Assembly (NCBI GenBank): GCA_002449845.1
Contig: DJXW01000016.1
Coordinates: 62,001-126,000 of the forward strand
DNA: 64,000 bases
Reading direction: 5' to 3'
Source: Prevotella sp. UBA6994
GTDB lineage: Bacteria > Bacteroidota > Bacteroidia > Bacteroidales > Bacteroidaceae
Below the pieces are notes generated by a model. The model searched no databases. It saw only the letters and a program-made list of their open reading frames with translations, and was not told the origin of the DNA. A program made the position numbers and the translations under genes. Positions 59,001-64,000 of the stretch are shown in pieces (position 1 is the stretch's first letter; the number at the start of each line of letters is the position of its first letter).

Positions 59001-59063
59001 TACTATTGACTATCAATCATGTACAAATCCTTCCTTTTTCTTGTCAAATTAAATAAATAGTAG

Positions 59064-59071
59064 TAACTTTG
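59064..59071 (+). promoter_or_regulatory. -7 box for glyA
   Basis: TAACTTTG, 62 bp before the ATG at 59134. A weak TTG lies about 20 bp further upstream. Confidence 0.6.
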
Positions 59072-59133
59072 CAAACGAAATTCATGTACCCGAAAGAATA
59101 CAACAATACACAACATACAAGAATTTACAAATC

Positions 59134-60414
59134 ATGAAAAGAGACAACCAAATTTTTGAGTTAATCGAAAAAGAACATCAACGCCAATTGAAAGGAATCG
59201 AGTTGATTGCCAGTGAAAACTTCGTGAGCGACCAGGTGATGGAAGCAATGGGAAGTTACCTAACCAATAAATATGCAGAGGGATACCCAGGCAAACGTTA
59301 CTATGGTGGTTGTCAGGTGGTAGATGAAGTGGAACAGTTGGCTATCGACCGTGTATGCAAGCTTTTCGATGCTGAATACGCAAACGTACAACCGCACTCT
59401 GGAGCTCAGGCTAACGCCGCCGTATTACTTGCGGTTCTTAAACCAGGCGATACGTTCTTAGGACTTAACTTGGCACATGGCGGACACCTCTCTCATGGTT
59501 CTTCCGTGAATACGAGCGGTATCTTGTACAAGGCAATTGGCTACGACCTGAAACCTGAAACGGGTCGTGTAGATTATGACGAGATGGAGAAACTGGCTAT
59601 CGAGCATCAACCCAAATTGATTATCGGTGGAGGTAGTGCTTATAGTCGTGAGTGGGATTACAAGCGTATGCGCGAGATAGCTGACAAGGTGGGAGCTCTG
59701 CTGATGATTGACATGGCTCACCCTGCTGGTCTTATCGCTGCCGGATTACTTGAAAACCCAGTGAAATATGCTCACATCGTAACATCTACTACACATAAGA
59801 CTCTGCGCGGTCCTCGTGGCGGTATCATCCTCATGGGTAAAGACTTCGAGAATCCTTGGGGATTGAAGACTCCAAAGGGACAGGTGAAGATGATGTCTGC
59901 ACTGCTCAACTCTGCCGTATTCCCCGGACAACAAGGTGGTCCATTAGAGCACGTGATTGCAGCAAAGGCTGTGGCATTTGGCGAAGCATTGCAACCCGAA
60001 TTCAAGGAATGGGCTCAGCAAGTGCAAAAGAATGCCAAGGTTTTGGCAGACGAACTCATCAAACGTGGATTCACCATTGTGAGCGGTGGAACGGATAACC
60101 ACTCTATGCTCGTAGATTTGCGTTCTAAATATCCCGACCTCACAGGAAAGGTGGCAGAGAATGCTTTGGTTGCCGCAGACATTACTGTGAACAAGAACAT
60201 GGTTCCTTTCGACTCTCGTTCTGCATTCCAGACTTCTGGTATCAGACTGGGTACTCCTGCCATTACCACACGTGGAGCCAAGGAAGACTTGATGATTCAG
60301 ATTGCAGCATTCATTGAGGAAGTATTGAATGCACCAGAAGACGAGACTGTGATTTCAAGCGTTCGCCAGCGCGTGAACGACATCATGAAGAACTATCCTC
60401 TCTTCGCTTATTAA
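59134..60414 (+). CDS. glyA: Serine hydroxymethyltransferase
   Basis: 426 residues of the PLP-dependent enzyme that interconverts serine and glycine and charges folate with one-carbon units. The active-site lysine is in T-S-T-T-H-K-T-L-R-G-P-R-G-G (around residue 219), with L-I-A-S-E-N near the N-terminus (residues 22-27) and Y-A-E-G-Y-P-G-K-R-Y-Y-G-G at residues 46-58. Length is normal. A small Cys-rich peptide gene begins 6 bp after the stop. Confidence 0.97.
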   Translation: MKRDNQIFELIEKEHQRQLKGIELIASENFVSDQVMEAMGSYLTNKYAEGYPGKRYYGGCQVVDEVEQLAIDRVCKLFDAEYANVQPHSGAQANAAVLLAVLKPGDTFLGLNLAHGGHLSHGSSVNTSGILYKAIGYDLKPETGRVDYDEMEKLAIEHQPKLIIGGGSAYSREWDYKRMREIADKVGALLMIDMAHPAGLIAAGLLENPVKYAHIVTSTTHKTLRGPRGGIILMGKDFENPWGLKTPKGQVKMMSALLNSAVFPGQQGGPLEHVIAAKAVAFGEALQPEFKEWAQQVQKNAKVLADELIKRGFTIVSGGTDNHSMLVDLRSKYPDLTGKVAENALVAADITVNKNMVPFDSRSAFQTSGIRLGTPAITTRGAKEDLMIQIAAFIEEVLNAPEDETVISSVRQRVNDIMKNYPLFAY

Positions 60415-60420
60415 ACATTC

Positions 60421-60591
60421 ATGCTTCAACTCGTATTGACATATTTCATTGTGGCACTCTCCATTGGTTACGCCATCAAAAGCATATATAAATCAGTGAA
60501 GAGTGCCAACAATCCTTGCTACGGATGTAATGGATGTGCCTTAAAAGAGTTGAAAATGAAACAAAATAAGCCTTGCCCCAATAAAAAGTGA
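60421..60591 (+). CDS. FeoB-associated-type Cys-rich membrane peptide
   Basis: A 56-residue peptide: residues 3-20 form one membrane helix (Q-L-V-L-T-Y-F-I-V-A-L-S-I-G-Y), then a basic linker, then C-Y-G-C-N-G-C (residues 33-39) and a final C. This is the layout of the small proteins found near FeoB iron transporters (FeoB-associated Cys-rich membrane proteins). No feoB gene is in the window; the next neighbours are glyA and tRNA-Cys. It starts 6 bp after the glyA stop and may be translated from the glyA message. Metal binding by the Cys cluster is likely but unproven. Confidence 0.7.
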   Translation: MLQLVLTYFIVALSIGYAIKSIYKSVKSANNPCYGCNGCALKELKMKQNKPCPNKK

Positions 60592-60599
60592 CAGATTTA

Positions 60600-60631
60600 T
60601 TTGGTATTCACAAATAATTATTATACCTTTG
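60600..60631 (+). promoter_or_regulatory. Promoter of tRNA-Cys
   Basis: TTTG at 60600-60603 and TACCTTTG at 60624-60631 are 20 bp apart; the tRNA begins 15 bp after the -7 box. Confidence 0.75.
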
Positions 60632-60646
60632 CATCCGAATTTAAAA

Positions 60647-60717
60647 GGTACCTTGGCCGATCGGTTAGGTAACGGTCTGCAAAACCGTGTAGAGCAGTTC
60701 GACTCTGCTAGGTACCT
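60647..60717 (+). tRNA. tRNA-Cys (GCA)
   Basis: A 71-nt cloverleaf: acceptor stem GGTACCT/AGGTACC; a D-arm with GGCCGATCGGTTAGG; an anticodon arm with GGTCTGCAAAACC showing anticodon GCA; a T-arm with GAGCAGTTCGACTCTGC; discriminator T. The CCA end is not encoded (CTCAA follows). This is the only tRNA I found in the window. Confidence 0.95.
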
Positions 60718-60721
60718 CAAG

Positions 60722-60754
60722 GAAGCAGTCATGAATTTGGCTGCTTCTTTTTTG
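60722..60754 (+). terminator. tRNA-Cys terminator
   Basis: GAAGCAG (60722-60728) and CTGCTTC (60741-60747) pair, followed by TTTTTTTG. Confidence 0.75.
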
Positions 60755-60880
60755 TTATTTATTCTCTTTGTTTTCGCACACAAACAACGACGTTTTTCAT
60801 CAACAATTTAGACGTTTTGGCTTGTTTTTGATAAAAAACTAACTTTTTTATGCTTTTTCTTCAAAAAAACTATCTTTTTG

Positions 60881-60911
60881 TTTGGTATTTCAAAAAAATG
60901 CTTTACCTTTG
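60881..60911 (+). promoter_or_regulatory. Promoter for gdhA
   Basis: TTTG at 60881-60884 and TACCTTTG at 60904-60911 with 19 bp between; transcript predicted to start near 60917, about 48 nt before the ATG at 60965. Confidence 0.8.
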
Positions 60912-60964
60912 CAAACGAAATCACAAACGCTATTGTTTAAATACATTTTAAAAGTAAAAAGATT

Positions 60965-62299
60965 ATGAATGCAACAAAAGTTGTTGAGAATCTGAAGCAA
61001 AGATTCCCCAATGAGCCGGAGTACATCCAGGCAGTAAGTCAGGTATTAGGAACTATCGAGGAAGAGTACAACAAACACCCCGAGTTCGACAAAGCTAATC
61101 TTATTGAGCGTCTTTGCATCCCCGATCGCATCATTCAATTCCGTGTTACATGGACAGATGACAAAGGAAACGTTCAAACAAACATGGGATACCGCATCCA
61201 GCACAACAACGTGATTGGTCCGTATAAGGGAGGTATTCGTTTCCACGCTTCCGTAAACACTTCTATCTTGAAATTCCTTGCTTTCGAGCAAACATTTAAG
61301 AACTCACTCACCACACTTCCTATGGGTGGAGCAAAAGGTGGTTCTGACTTCTCACCACGTGGCAAGTCTAACGCTGAGGTTATGCGCTTCTGCCAAGCCT
61401 TCATGAGCGAGCTCTATCGTCATATTGGTCCCGATGAGGACGTTCCCGCTGGCGACATCGGTGTAGGTGGCCGTGAAGTAGCTTATATGTTTGGTATGTA
61501 TAAGAAACTGACTCATCAGTTCCAAGGTGTGCTTACCGGTAAGGGACAGGAGTTTGGCGGTTCGTTGATTCGTCCAGAGGCTACTGGTTACGGTAACGTT
61601 TATTTCTTGCAGAACATGCTCGCCACAAAGAATATCGACATCAAGGGCAAGACTGTGCTTGTGTCTGGTGCTGGTAACGTGGCTCAATATACTATCGAGA
61701 AACTGATTCAGTTGGGTGCTAAGCCTGTTACATGTTCTGACTCTGACGGTTATATCTATGACCCAGACGGAATCGACCGTGAGAAACTGGATTATATCAT
61801 GGAGTTGAAGAACGTAGAACGTGGACGTATCAGTGAGTATGCTGAGAAATATGGCGTGAAATATGTGGCTGGTGCAAAGCCTTGGTTCGAGAAAGCCGAC
61901 ATCGCTCTTCCTTCAGCTACACAGAACGAAATCAACGAAGAGGCTGCTAAGGCTCTTGTTGCCAACGGTGTAATCGCCGTAAGCGAAGGTGCAAACATGC
62001 CTTCTACCCCAGAGGCTATCAAGGTGTTCCAAGATGCTAAGATTCTCTACTCTCCTGGTAAGGCTGCTAACGCTGGTGGTGTGGCTGTATCTGGATTGGA
62101 AATGAGCCAAAACTCTGAGCGTCTGCACTGGAGCCGTGAGGAAGTTGACCAGAAGTTGCACGACATCATGAACGACATTCACGCTAATTGTGTGAAGTAT
62201 GGAACAGAAGCCGACGGATACGTGAACTATGTAAAGGGTGCTAACGTGGCTGGATTCCTGAAAGTTGCCAAAGCTATGATGGCACAGGGTATTGTATAA
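60965..62299 (+). CDS. gdhA: Glutamate dehydrogenase (NAD(P)-specific, 444 residues)
   Basis: A hexameric-type glutamate dehydrogenase for ammonium assimilation or release. The glutamate/2-oxoglutarate site is M-G-G-A-K-G-G-S-D-F (residues 119-128) with the catalytic lysine. P-A-G-D-I-G-V-G-G-R-E follows near residue 162, and the Rossmann G-x-G-x-x-A segment is V-S-G-A-G-N-V-A (about residues 233-240). NAD versus NADP use cannot be settled by eye. The length and N-terminus match the usual small GDH of Bacteroidetes. It has its own promoter and terminator (62324-62354). Confidence 0.96.
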   Translation: MNATKVVENLKQRFPNEPEYIQAVSQVLGTIEEEYNKHPEFDKANLIERLCIPDRIIQFRVTWTDDKGNVQTNMGYRIQHNNVIGPYKGGIRFHASVNTSILKFLAFEQTFKNSLTTLPMGGAKGGSDFSPRGKSNAEVMRFCQAFMSELYRHIGPDEDVPAGDIGVGGREVAYMFGMYKKLTHQFQGVLTGKGQEFGGSLIRPEATGYGNVYFLQNMLATKNIDIKGKTVLVSGAGNVAQYTIEKLIQLGAKPVTCSDSDGYIYDPDGIDREKLDYIMELKNVERGRISEYAEKYGVKYVAGAKPWFEKADIALPSATQNEINEEAAKALVANGVIAVSEGANMPSTPEAIKVFQDAKILYSPGKAANAGGVAVSGLEMSQNSERLHWSREEVDQKLHDIMNDIHANCVKYGTEADGYVNYVKGANVAGFLKVAKAMMAQGIV

Positions 62300-62323
62300 G
62301 CATATAAATCCTATACCTTATAT

Positions 62324-62354
62324 AAAAAGGCTGTCTTTCCGACAGCCTTTTTTC
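62324..62354 (+). terminator. gdhA terminator
   Basis: AAAAAGGCTGTC pairs with GACAGCCTTTTT around a 5-nt loop, with a following T run; likely functional in both directions. Confidence 0.85.
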
Positions 62355-62411
62355 GTATCATAGGTGTACTGAATAACTTTTTAATTGCGTATAACATCCT
62401 ACGATTCTTCA

Positions 62412-63002
62412 TTATTCATCATTTGCATCGAAGATCTCTGGAGGAAAGCGAAGTTCGTCTTCTGGGTCATCCTGATAGTCGTCATAATAATCTTGGTAAT
62501 ACGAAGCCTCATCAAACTGTCGGTTTATTCCCCTACTCCTCACCTCTTGCATCTGTCTGACAATCGCTTGGTGATGAGCCACCACATAATCATACATCTG
62601 CTGAGTAGTTGTTAACTTGGCGTTGCAATACCATTCAAAGTGTCCACTAATGGCTGGCCAGTCGTGATGTTTTCTCACAATCAGATTACCACCAGATTCA
62701 CCAACCACCTCATACTCTTCATCCTCCATTTCATAGCCAGGTTCAATGTCAAGTGTATAGTAGTATTTTCCTAAATCCAATGGCCAGTCCGCAGACAAGG
62801 ACTTCGGCTGTCGTTCTTTTGGACTTATTGGATTAACTTCTATTTGTTCTTCTGTCTTGGCTACGGGCAGAAGTTCATCCCTTGTGTCTTGCCTTGACTG
62901 ACCACTTCCCGAAGAAATCAGGAAGTGGTAGCCAAGCAGATAGAGAACAATAATCAATACGATAATGGCTTTATCTGTCGTTTTGAATTTAGAATCTGGC
63001 AT
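62412..63002 (-). CDS. Single-pass membrane protein, unknown
   Basis: 196 residues: a single membrane helix (residues 12-31), then a linker rich in charged residues and a soluble domain of about 120 residues (Y-Y-Y-T-L-D-I-E-P-G-Y, W-Y-C-N-A-K). The C-terminal 30 residues are extremely Asp/Tyr-rich (D-Y-Y-D-D-Y-Q-D-D-P-E-D). I recognise no family. The stop of the upstream GIY-YIG-like gene shares a base with its start, so translation is probably coupled. Confidence 0.6.
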   Translation of the reverse strand: MPDSKFKTTDKAIIVLIIVLYLLGYHFLISSGSGQSRQDTRDELLPVAKTEEQIEVNPISPKERQPKSLSADWPLDLGKYYYTLDIEPGYEMEDEEYEVVGESGGNLIVRKHHDWPAISGHFEWYCNAKLTTTQQMYDYVVAHHQAIVRQMQEVRSRGINRQFDEASYYQDYYDDYQDDPEDELRFPPEIFDANDE

Positions 63003-63553
63003 TATTCACCTATCTTTCGAGTTCTGAGAACTTTCAATTGCTGGCGATAGTTCAAATTTACTACATTATGATTTTTGTCAAGGTTCAATGGAGGATTGAA
63101 AGCATCTATCAACTTCTGCTCGTCCGCATCAAAATTTGAGTTTGGAACAAAGAGTACCAACAAGCTATTCCGCATCCATGTGGTAATACTCATTTCATCT
63201 TTGTCAGTAAACTTTGTCTTTTTAGAATTAGGGTTCTTGTCTCTTGCTACAAAGGTATATCCCCAAAGGCATCCAAGTGACTTTCGAAGCGTTGATTTCC
63301 CTGCATTATTACCTGTTAAATGTATCTTAAACACCCGTGTATAAAGCGAGTCTTTAGTCACACCCGTATAGAGTACGCGATACTCAGTGCCCTCATAGTT
63401 CAAAGTAGTAAACACAGGTTGCTCCTTAATCATTTCTGTAGGCAACATTACATCAGGTCGAAGCAAAAATATATAGTTCCCAGGTGCTTCAACTGGCAAC
63501 CCCTTTTTTATGTTTGAGGGATCGAATAATTTGTAAGATTCTATTGGTTTCAT
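63002..63553 (-). CDS. GIY-YIG-like nuclease domain protein
   Basis: 183 residues from the ATG at 63553; an upstream in-frame ATG at 63589 would overlap the previous stop. G-N-Y-I-F-L-L-R is followed by V-L-Y-T-G-V-T-K, the two beta strands that give the family its name, then L-Y-T-R-V-F-K-I-H and N-N-A-G-K-S-T-L-R-K-S-L-G. The last piece matches a Bacteroidetes group of GIY-YIG proteins in accessory DNA. Such domains nick DNA in repair, recombination or phage defence. Its neighbours here are all unknown, so the role is open. Confidence 0.6.
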   Translation of the reverse strand: MKPIESYKLFDPSNIKKGLPVEAPGNYIFLLRPDVMLPTEMIKEQPVFTTLNYEGTEYRVLYTGVTKDSLYTRVFKIHLTGNNAGKSTLRKSLGCLWGYTFVARDKNPNSKKTKFTDKDEMSITTWMRNSLLVLFVPNSNFDADEQKLIDAFNPPLNLDKNHNVVNLNYRQQLKVLRTRKIGE

Positions 63554-63563
63554 AACATAAACT

Positions 63564-63869
63564 TTATTTGATAGTATCTCCATTTTCATTAATTAAGCCA
63601 GCATAATACATAATTGCAATAGAGGGAGAGCGCATACGACCAGTGATATATTTACCCTTAAGCAATGTGTTAGTATTGATATTGTCGTTATCAGTATATG
63701 CTAAGTATAAAGTATCAAGATCAATTTTAAATGTCATTCCAGATTCCCTCTGTCCCGTACAAATATTTTTCATACGCTTAATGTTTGTATACATTTTTTG
63801 TTGCTTACCACTGAATATCTGCTTTGGCAGATTATCCACATTATAAAAAAACTGTTCTTTTGTAATCAT
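63564..63869 (-). CDS. Small protein of unknown function
   Basis: 101 residues from the ATG at 63869 (M-I-T-K-E-Q-F-F-Y-N-V-D), with an in-frame ATG 12 codons upstream as an alternative. It is soluble, lysine-rich in the middle, with L-A-Y-T-D-N-D-N-I-N-T-N near the C-terminal third and a conserved-looking R-M-R-S-P-S-I-A-I-M-Y-Y-A-G segment. I recognise no family. It lies 10 bp upstream of the GIY-YIG-like gene, and the gene set continues off the window end. Confidence 0.5.
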   Translation of the reverse strand: MITKEQFFYNVDNLPKQIFSGKQQKMYTNIKRMKNICTGQRESGMTFKIDLDTLYLAYTDNDNINTNTLLKGKYITGRMRSPSIAIMYYAGLINENGDTIK

Positions 63870-63909
63870 GATAATTTTGTTAATAGGTAAATATTTTGTT
63901 TTCAATTCT

Positions 63910-64000
63910 CTATTTATTGTGTCTCTTCAATGCTTCTTCATACACTTTCTTTACCCGTTCACGAAGTGTCTGTGGACGAATGACGGTAAGGCTACGGCTA
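63910..64000 (-). CDS. C-terminal end of an unidentified gene
   Basis: The minus-strand frame is open to the window edge and ends with a TAG at 63912-63910. Only 29 residues are visible: a basic C-terminal helix (R-E-R-V-K-K-V-Y-E-E-A-L-K-R-H-N-K). The stretch before it is R-S-L-T-V-I-R-P-Q. This is too short for a family call. Confidence 0.4.
   Translation of the reverse strand, partial: SRSLTVIRPQTLRERVKKVYEEALKRHNK

Overview
The window is chromosomal DNA from a member of the Bacteroidetes, most likely a Prevotella-type (Prevotellaceae) gut or oral anaerobe. The support is: many promoters of the Bacteroidetes form (TTTG, 19-21 bp, TAnnTTTG); no strong Shine-Dalgarno sequences; secreted proteins ending in a type IX secretion-like tail (G-x-Y-x-x-K); DUF5686, DUF6057 and Fibrobacter-type paralogous domains; polysaccharide-degrading enzymes (PL11, GH2, tandem esterase); the paired pyrB/pyrI genes; and an IS982-type transposase.

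Layout. 1-10.4 kb (+): the end of a YfcE-type phosphoesterase, rfbB, a FemAB/GNAT-like protein, a DUF6057 membrane protein with a CXXCH lipoprotein, cstA, then a tightly overlapping recR - membrane protein - glycosyltransferase - acetyltransferase run. 10.4-17.8 kb: a small secreted protein, an acetyltransferase, a 21-bp-phased palindrome array, then (-) mutY, a TPR protein and an SsuA-like lipoprotein, divergent from radA. 18-21.4 kb: two tandem acyl-CoA synthetases closed by a terminator. 21.4-27.6 kb (-): Crp/Fnr regulator, lepA, a membrane-anchored HU, HU, rimO, ftsY. 27.6-34.4 kb: a vsr-like remnant, GHL10-type hydrolase, AraC regulator, a 29-residue secreted peptide gene, groEL/groES, a two-domain esterase. 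34.5-37.6 kb: a GH2 enzyme.

37.6-44 kb is the accessory, repeat-rich part. It holds a seven-unit palindromic tandem array, several nested long hairpins, a duplicated promoter plus Fibrobacter-paralogous-domain cassette (one copy has a roughly 440-nt structured leader and an extra secreted protein), and an intact IS982-like element. 44-48.6 kb is a 1540-residue PL11 rhamnogalacturonan lyase with beta-strand repeats. 48.8-57.4 kb (-) is a seven-gene run: PBP1A, then four genes joined by overlaps (nucleotidyltransferase, ATP-grasp, CDP-alcohol phosphatidyltransferase, HAD phosphatase), then DUF5686 and a thioesterase. The four-gene core looks like a pathway that activates a phosphorylated head group with a nucleotide and transfers it to another alcohol; its product is not known to me. 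57.5-62.3 kb (+): pyrB, pyrI, glyA, a Cys-rich FeoB-associated-type peptide, tRNA-Cys and gdhA. 62.4-64 kb (-): four small accessory genes, one GIY-YIG-like.

Best candidates for something new: the structured leader at 38.68-39.1 kb, the four-gene head-group operon, the phased palindrome arrays, and the membrane-tethered HU protein.
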